Shown here one piece after another: positions 7,707 through 15,803 of a stretch of DNA of 64,000 nucleotides. The notes beneath the pieces are model-generated. The model saw nothing but the letters and a program-made list of their open reading frames with translations, was not told the DNA's origin and ran no database searches. The first letter of the stretch is position 1; every line of letters begins with the position of its first letter. The stretch spans positions 310,001-374,000 of the forward strand of contig NZ_AUAW01000001.1 of the NCBI RefSeq assembly GCF_000428925.1, written 5' to 3'. The translations under genes were made by a program, and so were the position numbers. This DNA is from Furfurilactobacillus rossiae DSM 15814 (lineage in GTDB: Bacteria; Bacillota; Bacilli; Lactobacillales; Lactobacillaceae).

Positions 7707-8270
7707 CTAATTTTGAGCAAAGTATTCGGTACGATTCCCTTTTTCTGTCCAAAGAGCAATCCGATTCTTAGATTTGTCGTCCTTAAATCCATTATTAAAA
7801 TTCAGTTTAGCCGTTGTTCCTTTAGGAAAAAACTTGATTGAATAACTTGATTTAACATTTTCTGAAGGATCGGGCAGAACCGTCATTGTCCCATGACCCT
7901 TTTCATATTTTGCTTTGGCACGAACATTTTCTAAAGAGAAGCGCGTATTAACAAGTGCAATATGATTATCATCAATATTGTTGCTAGTAACAGTCAATTT
8001 ATCTTTTAGTTTGTTAGAGTTTCGAGTCCACTTAATTTGCTTGCCATGCGTCCGGTTTGTTACGGCCACTTCCGTCCATTTTCCCGAACTAAACCCGCCG
8101 AACTGACCATTCGGAACATCTTTAATGTTGATTTTGGGATAACTTGTTTTCTTACTTGTCGTATTAGCGGGGCTATTTTTTGCAGCATTTGCAGAAAGAT
8201 CGCCTGTCATAAAAGTGATTAGTGACATCAAAATAAGTCCTGTCGCTATTGATTTCTTTTGTATGTTCAT
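7707..8270 (-). CDS. Secreted protein with DUF6287-like domain
   Basis: 187 residues with a classical signal peptide (MNIQKKSIATGLILMSL..., cleavage likely after 'SANAA', residue about 29). The mature part aligns over its whole length with the C-terminal 140 residues of the neighbouring lipoprotein: 'KDVPNGQFGGFSSGKWTEVAV' against 'NSIQNGDYSTLKGNWEEVAV', 'SYSIKFFPKGTT' against 'NYAVKFYPKGVP', and the ends 'NRTEYFAQN' and 'NYSELFKQQ'. This pattern resembles the DUF6287 domain of streptococcal and lactobacillar surface proteins, function unknown. The tandem pair looks like a duplication with loss or gain of the lipoprotein module. Start ATG 8268-8270. Confidence 0.68.
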   Translation of the reverse strand: MNIQKKSIATGLILMSLITFMTGDLSANAAKNSPANTTSKKTSYPKINIKDVPNGQFGGFSSGKWTEVAVTNRTHGKQIKWTRNSNKLKDKLTVTSNNIDDNHIALVNTRFSLENVRAKAKYEKGHGTMTVLPDPSENVKSSYSIKFFPKGTTAKLNFNNGFKDDKSKNRIALWTEKGNRTEYFAQN

Positions 8271-8339
8271 TGATTACAACCCCTGTCATTTTCAACATAT
8301 ATATATCATCTTCAGTCGTTTAAACCTGCTCTTAAAATC

Positions 8340-9458
8340 TTATTGTTGCTTAAATAATTCACTATAATTATTTGAACTATTCCAGAAGATCACACGATTG
8401 GTGCTTGTATCATCCGCAACCCCATTGTTAAATGGCATATCAATAGGCACGCCTTTGGGATAAAACTTAACCGCATAATTTGTAGGGTTATCATCATTAT
8501 CTGTTGAGGCAGTCAATGTGCCATTTTCCGCAGCGTAATCAGCATAGTTTGGTGCTCCACCTTCATAAATCTGATTGCCGTTCAACAAGATATCGCCGTC
8601 AGAAATGCCCCCATTTTCAATTTTCATGTTGCTACTTAAGTCAGTTGGATCCTTTGACCATTGAAGGCCTTGTCCACCATGAAGACCTGATCCCGAAACC
8701 GCAACTTCTTCCCAGTTGCCTTTTAAAGTAGAATAATCACCGTTTTGAATTGAATTGATATCCATGGATGAAACACTTGATTTAACATCTGAACCACTAG
8801 CAACTTTATTGGGATTTGGGTGTTCAGAGCTAGCTTGCGCCGTAGAACTAGAAATACTTGAACTAACAGCTGATGAATTAGAGTTTGAACTCATCTTGTT
8901 TGAGGAACTACTAAACTGAGTAGAAGAGCTTTTACGGGTCGCACTAGACTCTTGAAAAACGTCATCCCAATCATAACCACTGAAAACTTTTCCAAGTTTT
9001 CTTCCGTTATCGCTTTTATCGTTGTACATAAAAATTTGGCGATTAATTATGAGAAGTCCGTTTTTAAAAGTAAAATTCAACGCCCTAACTTTTTTTATAT
9101 CTGCATTTCGTGCACCAGCAAAATTGCCGTCTAAATTCTTAGAACTTTTAGATAGATGCATGTTCATAATGTTGCCGTCAACAGTCATTTTGCCTTCGCT
9201 AAAGGAATGACTCCCTTTTTCTTCAACATCATATTTTTTATTAGTCATGTCAGTTCGACGAATATAAAACACGTGGATTAAATCGTTTTGACCATCATTC
9301 TGACCAACAGAAAATTGATTGGAAACGTCGTAGTAGTAGGTTCCTGTCAAATCAGGTTGTGTAACTTTAGGCTTGATTTTTTGACAACCAGCGAGTAAAA
9401 AGCCCCCTATAAAAACTAGGCCGACGAGTATGCGTAAAGTACGTCTTGATTTCATCAT
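8340..9458 (-). CDS. Lipoprotein with C-terminal DUF6287-like domain
   Basis: 372 residues. The lipobox 'FLLAGC' (Cys about residue 25) marks a lipoprotein anchored on the outer face of the membrane. Residues 36-170 form a beta-rich module beginning 'DLTGTYYYDVSNQ', similar in style to the 'RLSGTYSHTTDLL' start of the 10368-10745 protein. A Ser/Asn-rich linker (about residues 172-225) leads to a C-terminal DUF6287-like domain shared with the next gene. Two ATG codons (9456-9458 and 9453-9455) follow GAGGA; the second has better spacing. Function unknown; central member of the exported-protein cluster. Confidence 0.7.
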   Translation of the reverse strand: MMKSRRTLRILVGLVFIGGFLLAGCQKIKPKVTQPDLTGTYYYDVSNQFSVGQNDGQNDLIHVFYIRRTDMTNKKYDVEEKGSHSFSEGKMTVDGNIMNMHLSKSSKNLDGNFAGARNADIKKVRALNFTFKNGLLIINRQIFMYNDKSDNGRKLGKVFSGYDWDDVFQESSATRKSSSTQFSSSSNKMSSNSNSSAVSSSISSSTAQASSEHPNPNKVASGSDVKSSVSSMDINSIQNGDYSTLKGNWEEVAVSGSGLHGGQGLQWSKDPTDLSSNMKIENGGISDGDILLNGNQIYEGGAPNYADYAAENGTLTASTDNDDNPTNYAVKFYPKGVPIDMPFNNGVADDTSTNRVIFWNSSNNYSELFKQQ

Positions 9459-9508
9459 TGAATCCTCACAAACAGAAAATAAATTATTTTTTTCAAATTA
9501 CCATCAAT

Positions 9509-10255
9509 TTAAGGCTTTAAAATTGCGTAGGCTTTACCAATTAAGTTTTCTGTATTTGGACTATCTGCCAGAACAAACGAAACTTTAGGATATGTTAGAA
9601 AATCAGTTAGAATATCAAAATGCCATTCGTAAAAATCAGTGGTATCGGATGTCGTACTTGTTTTAGCTCCTCCAACAGCTAGCCCAGTATTGCCAATTGC
9701 AGTGCCGCCACCAACAGTATTAGAGTTTGAATCCGTGTGTGTTCCAGTATGTAACCGTTCGCGAGTTACTTCTTTAATGTTGCTATTATTATAGGCAACT
9801 AGTGATCCCTGAGCCGCATTCAGATATGCGAACCGTTCTCCACTGTAAATTAAGACTTCACGGCCCGTTCTAAACCAAGACCACTGGCCGATCATTAGCT
9901 TTTTTGCCACATTGTCAGCACATAATTCAGCGTGTTCACCTTGTATTTCTCTTAGTTTTGCATTGGCATCATTTTCTGCGTTATCCAGCATGTGACCGGC
10001 TAAGCTACGTTTTGCTAAAAGGATTGCAATCACCCAAATTAAAATTCCCAAAACTGCCGACTGACCAAATGCACCCATGCCAAAAAAGATCGCGGCCCAC
10101 ATCGCAAACGGCCGGATTCGGCGCCACATTTTATTACTTTTCATTGACTGCTCGTATTCTTCATTTGCAGTCGCGCCTTTGTCCCAGCTATCAAAATCAG
10201 GTGTTTCCGCATAGTTAAATAAGTTCAGGTTTGCTGGTAGATTGTTTTCAGACAT
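9509..10255 (-). CDS. Membrane protein with C-terminal PH-like domain, unknown function
   Basis: 248 residues from ATG 10253-10255, with GAGGA 6 bases upstream (the in-frame MRKI start is less likely). The N-terminus is hydrophilic, two adjacent membrane helices lie near residues 48-80 (FAMWAAIFFGMGAF and AVLGILIWVIAILLA), and the C-terminal half contains 'GREVLIYSGERFAYLNAAQGSLVAYNN' in the style of bacterial PH-like domains, followed by a Gly/Thr/Ser-rich insertion. Assignment of the PH-like fold is inference. No catalytic motif is visible. It lies in the exported-protein cluster, 50 bases from the lipoprotein gene. Confidence 0.6.
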   Translation of the reverse strand: MSENNLPANLNLFNYAETPDFDSWDKGATANEEYEQSMKSNKMWRRIRPFAMWAAIFFGMGAFGQSAVLGILIWVIAILLAKRSLAGHMLDNAENDANAKLREIQGEHAELCADNVAKKLMIGQWSWFRTGREVLIYSGERFAYLNAAQGSLVAYNNSNIKEVTRERLHTGTHTDSNSNTVGGGTAIGNTGLAVGGAKTSTTSDTTDFYEWHFDILTDFLTYPKVSFVLADSPNTENLIGKAYAILKP

Positions 10256-10367
10256 TATTTTCCTCACTAGTTTCTGACTTGACTAAAGTATTCAGTGATT
10301 TTCTTTAATTCTGTTCAACGCATGTCACAATAGTTAAAAATGAATAGCAACTTGTAGAGCCAAAACA

Positions 10368-10745
10368 TTAATTATTTTTCTTGTAAGTTGTTCCTGCGAG
10401 TAATCCTTCAAGACCTGAACTCGAGTTTACAGTAAATGAATTCTTATCGGATGAAAGGGTTGCGGACAGTGTGCTACCCTTTATGGTCATTTTCAATTGA
10501 TCCCCTTTTATTTGATAAGTCCCTTTATTCTCGTAGTCTTGTCCTTCATTTTCAATGACTTGATTTCCCTCGAAAGTCAAACGGTCAGTGCTTTTAGCGA
10601 TAAGCAAATCTGTTGTATGTGAATATGTACCACTCAATCTTTTTGGCCTTGATATTACGACAATAGTGATAATAACCAGAATAATGACAACAATACCGGC
10701 TACTAATGAAGGTCTCTTCTTGGCCTTTGCTACTAAATTTTCCAT
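10368..10745 (-). CDS. Small membrane-anchored beta-domain protein, unknown function
   Basis: 125 residues, start ATG 10743-10745 with AGGGGAG upstream. A Lys-rich N-terminus precedes one membrane helix (about residues 14-32, LVAGIVVIILVIITIVV), then a short extracellular beta domain 'LSGTYSHTTDLLIAK...YQIKGDQLKMTIKGS...GTTYKKN', which has the look of a lipocalin-like or 'glycine-threonine-tyrosine' module often found in lactobacillar lipoproteins. It is the first gene of the minus-strand exported-protein cluster, directly behind the promoter that overlaps the candidate Xre operator (10775-10793). Confidence 0.62.
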   Translation of the reverse strand: MENLVAKAKKRPSLVAGIVVIILVIITIVVISRPKRLSGTYSHTTDLLIAKSTDRLTFEGNQVIENEGQDYENKGTYQIKGDQLKMTIKGSTLSATLSSDKNSFTVNSSSGLEGLLAGTTYKKNN

Positions 10746-10774
10746 GTTGTTCTCCCCTTAAGTGTTAGCTACTA

Positions 10775-10793
10775 ATTATAGCGATATGCTATA
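10775..10793. promoter_or_regulatory. Candidate Xre operator over the cluster promoter
   Basis: TATAGC (10777-10782), five bases, GCTATA (10788-10793) form a perfect inverted repeat. On the minus strand TATAAT (10780-10775) is the apparent -10 of the exported-protein cluster and overlaps the repeat; the matching -35 position (ATATTA) is poor. The site lies in the 151-base divergent region between the cluster and the Xre gene, the expected place for Xre binding. Confidence 0.5.
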
Positions 10794-10896
10794 CCGGTAA
10801 TATTAGCAAATCAAATCAAAAATATCAATATAAGCTGTACTAAGTACCATTATTTTGCATACATTTGCTTGCTACCCTGAACGGAGGGTAAAATTA

Positions 10897-11214
10897 ATGC
10901 ATATAGATTTTTTTGGTCAAAGGCTCAAATCAGTTCGGAAATCAAAACGAATGACACAAATGGACTTATCGAAACGATTAGTAGTTAGTAAAGGAACAGT
11001 ATCAGCTTACGAGCAAGGATTATCCTATCCGTCACTAGAAACCTTCGTAAAAATTTGCGATATCCTGGATACATCTTCAGATTATTTGCTCGGTATTTCT
11101 GATGATTTGCCTTTTAAAATGGGTGGACTAACGGACAAACAAATGGAAAGTGTTTTACAATTTGTTTCGCTGATTGAAAAAGCAAACCGCACTATTAACA
11201 ACGCAGATGCTTAG
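10897..11214 (+). CDS. Xre-family helix-turn-helix regulator
   Basis: 105 residues. Start ATG 10897 follows GGAGGG at 8-base spacing; the longer frame from 10855 includes the ribosome binding site and is rejected. Residues about 5-60 are an HTH_3 domain: 'FFGQRLKSVRKSKRMTQ', 'LSKRLVVSKGTVSAYEQG', 'YPSLETFVKICDILDTS', 'YLLG'. The C-terminal 45 residues form a short helical extension, perhaps for dimer formation. The gene is divergent from the exported-protein cluster and is the obvious candidate for controlling it through the inverted repeat at 10777-10793. Phage repressor origin is possible but no other phage gene is nearby. Confidence 0.9.
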   Translation: MHIDFFGQRLKSVRKSKRMTQMDLSKRLVVSKGTVSAYEQGLSYPSLETFVKICDILDTSSDYLLGISDDLPFKMGGLTDKQMESVLQFVSLIEKANRTINNADA

Positions 11215-11243
11215 ATTTCGAATTCAATTCAGGTTGCAAAATC

Positions 11244-11286
11244 AAAAAGATGCCACTCAAAGTTATCAAACCTTTGAGCGGCACCT
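11244..11286 (-). terminator. Intrinsic terminator of the yozE operon (also faces xre)
   Basis: Arms 11248-11262 and 11272-11286. In the minus-strand transcript both mismatches become G-U pairs and the stem is followed by UUUUUGAUUUUG, so it primarily ends the minus-strand operon; it can also stop the plus-strand Xre transcript. Confidence 0.7.
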
Positions 11287-11326
11287 TTTCATTTTGAACA
11301 AATTATTTTCGTACTAATTGTACACT

Positions 11327-11548
11327 CTATAATTCCGATTCCTGATACATATGCCAGGCTTCGTCGAACACATCCATACTTTGCAGATAGTTACCATTTA
11401 ACTCAAGGTAGCGGGACACATCGTCAAAGTTCTGAGACTGTTTGGGAAAAGCTTGGTCTAAAAATGCATTATTAGCAAATTGAGCAACTGGTTCATAACT
11501 TTCTGCATTGCGTTGCGTCATTAGGTACTGGTAAAAACTACGTCGCAT
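11327..11548 (-). CDS. yozE: YozE family (UPF0346) protein
   Basis: 73 residues from ATG 11546-11548 with AAAGGAG 7 bases upstream. The sequence 'RRSFYQYLMTQRNAES', 'PVAQFANNAFLDQAFPKQ' and 'YLELNGNYLQSMDVFDEAWHMY' is the full YozE_SAM-like family pattern; the family is a small helical fold found in Bacilli, function unknown. The longer frame runs into the preceding gene without a ribosome site. It follows ypmS by 61 bases and, with the YpmR-like and YpmS-like genes, preserves an arrangement common in lactobacilli. Confidence 0.92.
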   Translation of the reverse strand: MRRSFYQYLMTQRNAESYEPVAQFANNAFLDQAFPKQSQNFDDVSRYLELNGNYLQSMDVFDEAWHMYQESEL

Positions 11549-11609
11549 GATAGTGCTCCTTTCATTTGATCTGTTTAATTGCTGAAGTCTGACGGAAGTA
11601 TCATCTTGC

Positions 11610-12236
11610 TTATTTAACTTCTTTATCAAACTGAGCCTTTGGAATACCTGCTTTGAAAATGTATGTGCCGCTGTTCACGTCTAATGTTTCAGCCCGGATG
11701 GCTAAAGAACGACGTGGTCCCATCTTATGCAAATCCAATAGCACCGTGTCCGTTTTAGCGTTGGCACTGACACCCTTTGGAAATTTGTAATGACGAGCGA
11801 CAAATCCCATCACAAAGTGTACAGGCAATTGAAGCCGTCCAATTGCCATTCTAGAGGCATGGAGTTTAACATTACCAGATTTGGTAACACTAGGATCCAT
11901 AATCAATCCGTACGTTAGTTTAACACCTAGAAATTTGGTTGTCCCGTATAGCATTGCGTGTTTATTAATCACAAAACGATAATGATACTTATTATCTTTC
12001 GTGTTGTTAATGTAGTAATCCGCAAGTGCATTCACCTGTTTAGTATTAAGCTGCACCTGAAATGTGGCATTTGATTGCTGCACTGGGCGAGTTACCTCAG
12101 CAGGCTCTGGCATCGGTTTTGTTGCTTCAACACCGACCCAGATCCCGGCAATCACAATGAAACTAATCAACGTGATTGCAGTGATTTTCCACCAGTTGCG
12201 TTGGTGTTTTGGTTTAACTTCCTGCCTTGTTTGCAT
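11610..12236 (-). CDS. ypmS: YpmS-like (DUF2140) membrane-anchored protein
   Basis: 208 residues. One N-terminal membrane helix (about residues 15-35, WKITAITLISFIVIAGIWVG) and an extracellular domain with 'VQLNTKQVNALADYYIN', 'KFLGVKLTYGLIMDP' and 'LQLPVHFVMGFVARHY', typical of the YpmS/DUF2140 family that accompanies the SGNH hydrolase YpmR in Bacilli. Start ATG 12234-12236 lies 43 bases after the stop of the hydrolase gene. Function unknown; the fixed pairing with a secreted lipase-type enzyme suggests work on lipids or envelope polymers at the outer surface. Confidence 0.85.
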   Translation of the reverse strand: MQTRQEVKPKHQRNWWKITAITLISFIVIAGIWVGVEATKPMPEPAEVTRPVQQSNATFQVQLNTKQVNALADYYINNTKDNKYHYRFVINKHAMLYGTTKFLGVKLTYGLIMDPSVTKSGNVKLHASRMAIGRLQLPVHFVMGFVARHYKFPKGVSANAKTDTVLLDLHKMGPRRSLAIRAETLDVNSGTYIFKAGIPKAQFDKEVK

Positions 12237-12279
12237 ACTGATTTATTGAACCTCCGTTGCGGTGAAAATGGTCAAAAAT

Positions 12280-13323
12280 TTATTTGGGCCTCCAGGACTG
12301 ATGATCCTGCATCGTCTTATACAGCGTGGCAGTCATTTTTGAATATCCCAAATGGTTCGGGTGAAAATGATCTGCCGGCGATAGATAATCATTCAATTCA
12401 CCAGTAGAACCGCCAACTAGCGCCTTTTCGACATTTTGACCGTCAAAGCTATTGTTATTATTTGCTTTAGCATCCTTGGCAGCCAAAGCAGACCGCTTTG
12501 CAACAGTATCATATTGACCGTACGAAAGACGTTCGTTAATATTCATGAAATATAATTTACTGATATTGTTAGCCGTTGCTTTTGTGACCTGATTAAAGCC
12601 GGTGATATAAGTATTTAGTTGATCCACGTTGGCAAAATAAACGTAAACCGGGTTGTAAATACTAAACAAAAAGATCGGCGCATTTGTATTTAAGTTACGA
12701 ACGGCTGTCAGAAGACTCAGGAGCTTTGTGGCATACTTCTGTTGAGTTGCTGCAACGACAGCATCCATCTGGGTCACAGTGGATTTGCCAGACAGAGTAG
12801 CCGCTTGTAATCCTTGCATCAAGTCGTTACCACCAACTGTCATCGTAATGGCATCTGCATTAGCAACCTGTTTTTGCATTGCTGGCGACTGATTTAATCG
12901 CTTTAAAATTTGATCGGAACGATCGCCGGCTTTTCCATAGTTATGGGTCGTTACGTTTAACTGATCTTTATCGGTCAATTTCGTTTTAATTTGACCAACG
13001 TAGCCGCCGTCCTTAGCTTGATCACCGACACCCTGCGTCAAAGAATCTCCGAGGGCCACAACGGTCACCTTTTTACGTTTGGCAGGAGTCTTACTTTTTG
13101 ATTTGTTAGTCGTTTGTTTATGTGACTTGCTCGTACCCTTACTACTCGAACTGTCCTTTGAGGACGTTTTTCTGGTAACGTTAGGCGCTAACTGACTTGG
13201 TTGCGTGCGATGTTGCGGTTGCATTGTTTCATGGCTACTTTGATAAAGCCACCAGGTTGCCCCAAGTGCCACCACAATGGCGACAATTAGCAAAGCTCTA
13301 ATCCACCATTTAAAAAATTTCAT
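12280..13323 (-). CDS. ypmR: Membrane-anchored SGNH/GDSL hydrolase (YpmR-like)
   Basis: 347 residues from ATG 13321-13323, AAAGGAG upstream. An N-terminal membrane helix (about residues 6-25) is followed by a Ser/Lys/Thr-rich linker and a GDSL hydrolase domain: block I 'VVALGDSLTQGVGD', block III 'TVGGNDLM', block V 'DHFHPNHLGY', giving the Ser/Asp/His triad plus oxyanion Gly and Asn. Such enzymes are extracytoplasmic lipases, esterases or deacetylases. It heads the ypmR-ypmS-yozE group. Exact substrate not deducible. Confidence 0.9.
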   Translation of the reverse strand: MKFFKWWIRALLIVAIVVALGATWWLYQSSHETMQPQHRTQPSQLAPNVTRKTSSKDSSSSKGTSKSHKQTTNKSKSKTPAKRKKVTVVALGDSLTQGVGDQAKDGGYVGQIKTKLTDKDQLNVTTHNYGKAGDRSDQILKRLNQSPAMQKQVANADAITMTVGGNDLMQGLQAATLSGKSTVTQMDAVVAATQQKYATKLLSLLTAVRNLNTNAPIFLFSIYNPVYVYFANVDQLNTYITGFNQVTKATANNISKLYFMNINERLSYGQYDTVAKRSALAAKDAKANNNNSFDGQNVEKALVGGSTGELNDYLSPADHFHPNHLGYSKMTATLYKTMQDHQSWRPK

Positions 13324-13384
13324 TGATCGCTCCTTTCTATCAATCAATCTTATGATCAATTAATTTTTTGGACGTTTGCAAACT

Positions 13385-13436
13385 AATAAAAAAGTTGAGG
13401 GCTAATTTCCGAAACCACCGGGAATCAGGCTCAACC
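13385..13436 (-). terminator. Intrinsic terminator of degV
   Basis: On the minus strand GTTGAG (13435-13430) pairs with CTCAAC (13399-13394), with inner pairing of GATTCC and GGAAATT, followed by a run of T (TTTTTTATTAG). Confidence 0.7.
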
Positions 13437-13516
13437 AACTCGTTTTACTGACAATTAGTTGACCAGAAGAAGTAACTGGCCTGGATAAACAGTACTAATA
13501 ATTTCGATGATGCTGT

Positions 13517-14359
13517 CTAGTCTGTGTAATACATTAATGCAAAAGCACCTTGACCTGCATGCGTTGCAATGATTGGCACCGTTTGCCGAACAACGACCGG
13601 TACGTTAGGAAACAGCTCATGAACGTGACTAGCAATTTTTTCAGCTGTCTCTGGTGCACCAGCATGAGAAACCCCGATGCTGGCGATATGACCAGCCTTC
13701 TGCATTTCTCCATAGGCCATGTCCAAAAACTTGGTAATGGTCTTCATACCGCGGCCTTTCGTGGTGACCTCAATCTTGCCATCAATCACTTCTAAACCAA
13801 TTTTGATGTTCAACAAATTAGATACCAACCCAGCAGCACGGCTAATACGACCACCTGCAACTAGATTATCCAGTTTAATTACACCCATGAACAGACGTGA
13901 GTGGTCACGAACTTCAATCGTTTTAGCCACAATTTCATCAGGAGTAGCTCCGTTTTCGGCAGCTTCAGCGGCAGCCAACACCTGGAAGGCCAAACCACGG
14001 TCAGTCGTTTGCGAATCTACAACCTTGACGTTTGTAGAGGTTAATTGTGCCGCTTGGCGAGCAGCATCAACGGTGCCTGAAATTGATTCCATCATCGTAA
14101 TGCAAACAACTTCTGAACCATCCTTGCCCAGTTCGTCAAACAAGTCGACAAATTTCCCCAACGGTGGTTGACTCGTCTTAGGCAACGTATCTGCATCAAT
14201 CATTTTTTCCATAAATTGTTCATTAGTGATGGTTTCCCGTTCCACGTACACGGTACCATCAATCATAACGGACAGTGGGACGATGTTAATGTGATGCTCT
14301 TTAATTTCATCCTCGGTTAAACCAGCTGATGAGTCAGTTACAATTTTTACATTAGCCAT
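13517..14359 (-). CDS. degV: DegV family fatty-acid-binding protein (FakB-like)
   Basis: 280 residues. 'VKIVTDSSAGL' at the N-terminus, 'PKTSQPPLGKF' and 'GRISRAAGLVSNLLNIKIGLEV' are the DegV signature; the Ser in 'TSQP' and the Arg/His of the C-terminal 'THAGQGAF' region hold the fatty acid carboxylate. FakB-type DegV proteins present exogenous fatty acids to the kinase FakA for phospholipid synthesis. Start ATG 14357-14359; a GTG five codons upstream is possible but has no better ribosome site. Monocistronic, followed by a terminator. Confidence 0.92.
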   Translation of the reverse strand: MANVKIVTDSSAGLTEDEIKEHHINIVPLSVMIDGTVYVERETITNEQFMEKMIDADTLPKTSQPPLGKFVDLFDELGKDGSEVVCITMMESISGTVDAARQAAQLTSTNVKVVDSQTTDRGLAFQVLAAAEAAENGATPDEIVAKTIEVRDHSRLFMGVIKLDNLVAGGRISRAAGLVSNLLNIKIGLEVIDGKIEVTTKGRGMKTITKFLDMAYGEMQKAGHIASIGVSHAGAPETAEKIASHVHELFPNVPVVVRQTVPIIATHAGQGAFALMYYTD

Positions 14360-14479
14360 AGCTCGAAATCCCACGCTTTCTAAAATCTACTCTGCACTGT
14401 TTTGAATGAGCATGCTACAATGTAGAGCATGAATGAATAAGTGTTACAAGTATAACAAACTTTGCCACTAATTTCATAA

Positions 14480-14543
14480 AACAGCGGGTTTCTTTGCCGA
14501 TTTTATACTTTCGCAAACAACTACGGAAACCCACCGAACTGTT
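14480..14543 (+). promoter_or_regulatory. Structured 5' leader of hlyIII
   Basis: Nested inverted repeats: AACAG (14480-14484)/CTGTT (14539-14543), GGGTTTC (14486-14492)/GAAACCC (14526-14532) and TTTGC (14493-14497)/GCAAA (14513-14517). The structure ends directly in front of the AGGAG of hlyIII (14544-14548). It does not match a riboswitch class I recognise. Could control translation of the membrane protein or be a protein-binding site. Confidence 0.45.
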
Positions 14544-14555
14544 AGGAGTTTTAAC

Positions 14556-15197
14556 ATGCAACAACAGCATTCACGTACATATACCATCATCAACGAAGTT
14601 TTTAATGCGATCACTCACGGAATTGGATTTGGATTGGCTATTGCCGGTCTGGTGATCTTAATTATTCGCGCCGTCCACACTGGTTCTTCTTTGCGAGTCG
14701 TGACGTTTACGATCTATGGCAGTATTTTAATCCTATTCTACCTATCATCAACCTTGTTTCACGCCCTCGTGTTTACAAAGGCGAAACACGTCTTTCAGGT
14801 ATTTGACCACAGTGCCATTTATTTGCTAATTGCAGGCACGTATACGCCGTATAGCCTATTGGTTATTCGAGGCGTTCGGGGATGGATCATTCTCAGTGTT
14901 ATCTGGGTCATGGCGATTGCCGGCATTGTCTATAAATCTATTTGGTTAGGCCGGTTCAACATTGTCTCTACGGTTATTTACGTAGTTATGGGCTGGATGT
15001 GTCTGTTTGCCTTTCCTCAGTTGTATCACGGCTTAGGGATTACCGGTTTTTGGTTGCTCGTCGGCGGTGGTGTGGCATTTACAGTTGGCGCGATTATTTA
15101 CAGTTTCAAACAAATTCCGTTTGGTCACGTCATTTGGCACCTATTTGTTATGTTTGGTTCAGCCCTCATGTATTTCTCGATCTTGTTTTACGCTTAA
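14556..15197 (+). CDS. Hemolysin III / TrhA family membrane protein
   Basis: 213 residues, seven predicted membrane helices. The motifs 'NAITHGIGFGLAIAG' at the N-terminus, 'STLFHAL', 'FDHSAIYLLIAGTYTPYSL' and 'GHVIWHLFVMFGSALMYFS' at the C-terminus are the full HlyIII (PAQR-related) pattern with conserved His and Asp residues thought to bind zinc. Bacterial TrhA/HlyIII proteins are linked to membrane energetics and lipid homeostasis rather than proven haemolysis. Start ATG 14556 follows AGGAG at 7 bases. Monocistronic with a structured leader and a perfect terminator. Confidence 0.9.
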   Translation: MQQQHSRTYTIINEVFNAITHGIGFGLAIAGLVILIIRAVHTGSSLRVVTFTIYGSILILFYLSSTLFHALVFTKAKHVFQVFDHSAIYLLIAGTYTPYSLLVIRGVRGWIILSVIWVMAIAGIVYKSIWLGRFNIVSTVIYVVMGWMCLFAFPQLYHGLGITGFWLLVGGGVAFTVGAIIYSFKQIPFGHVIWHLFVMFGSALMYFSILFYA

Positions 15198-15208
15198 ATG
15201 CGCCGACA

Positions 15209-15266
15209 AAAAATGCTATGTAAGATTCACCATCTATCGGATGTGTGACGCTTACATAGCATTTTT
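15209..15266. terminator. Bidirectional intrinsic terminator
   Basis: Perfect 16-bp arms AAAAATGCTATGTAAG (15209-15224) and 15251-15266 around a 26-base loop. Closes hlyIII on the plus strand and folA-thyA on the minus strand; only a few bases separate it from the folA stop. Confidence 0.85.
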
Positions 15267-15272
15267 ATTTGC

Positions 15273-15767
15273 TTAGGCGTGTGGACGGCGAACATACGTT
15301 AAAAACGCGTACGGCCACCGATTCTTATCGTCAGCTGCATGCTTCTCAGTGGATTGCAGTGTCCAATCATCTAAGTTGACCGCTGGCATATACGTATCAC
15401 CGTCAAACGTCGCGTCAATTTTTGTAACTAGCAACCGATCTGCCATTGGCATCAGCTCTTTATATAAACGAACACCGCCAATCACAAACAACTGATCATC
15501 TGGATGATGCGTAATCCAATTAGCTAATTCAGCTAAAATGGGAAACAACAAAATTCCCGGCTGCTCAGATAAAGTTGACGACAACACAAGGTTCTTTCGG
15601 TTTGGTAACGGCTTGCCTAACGACTCAAACGTCCGTTTGCCCATAATTACCGCGTTGCCCGTCGTCCGTTGACGAAAGTAACGAGCATCGGCCGGTAAAT
15701 GCCATGGTAACTGGCCGTTACGACCAATTAAATGATGCTGATCTTCGGCCCAAATTAATGTAAGCAA
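15273..15767 (-). CDS. folA: Dihydrofolate reductase
   Basis: 164 residues if translation begins at TTG 15765-15767, which matches the family N-terminus (LTLIWAEDQHHLIG) and has AGGAAG about 10 bases upstream; the frame extends to a TTG at 15788. Reduces dihydrofolate to tetrahydrofolate with NADPH. Motifs: 'GRNGQLPWHLPAD' (Trp and the carboxylate Asp that protonates folate), 'IMGKRTFESLGKPLPNRKN' and 'QLFVIGGVRLYKELM'. It lies 36 bases downstream of thyA, the usual thyA-folA pair, so tetrahydrofolate consumed by ThyA is recycled. Confidence 0.95.
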   Translation of the reverse strand: MLTLIWAEDQHHLIGRNGQLPWHLPADARYFRQRTTGNAVIMGKRTFESLGKPLPNRKNLVLSSTLSEQPGILLFPILAELANWITHHPDDQLFVIGGVRLYKELMPMADRLLVTKIDATFDGDTYMPAVNLDDWTLQSTEKHAADDKNRWPYAFLTYVRRPHA

Positions 15768-15803
15768 AACACAGTCACTTCCTGTCAAAAGTTAGTCATG
15801 GGT

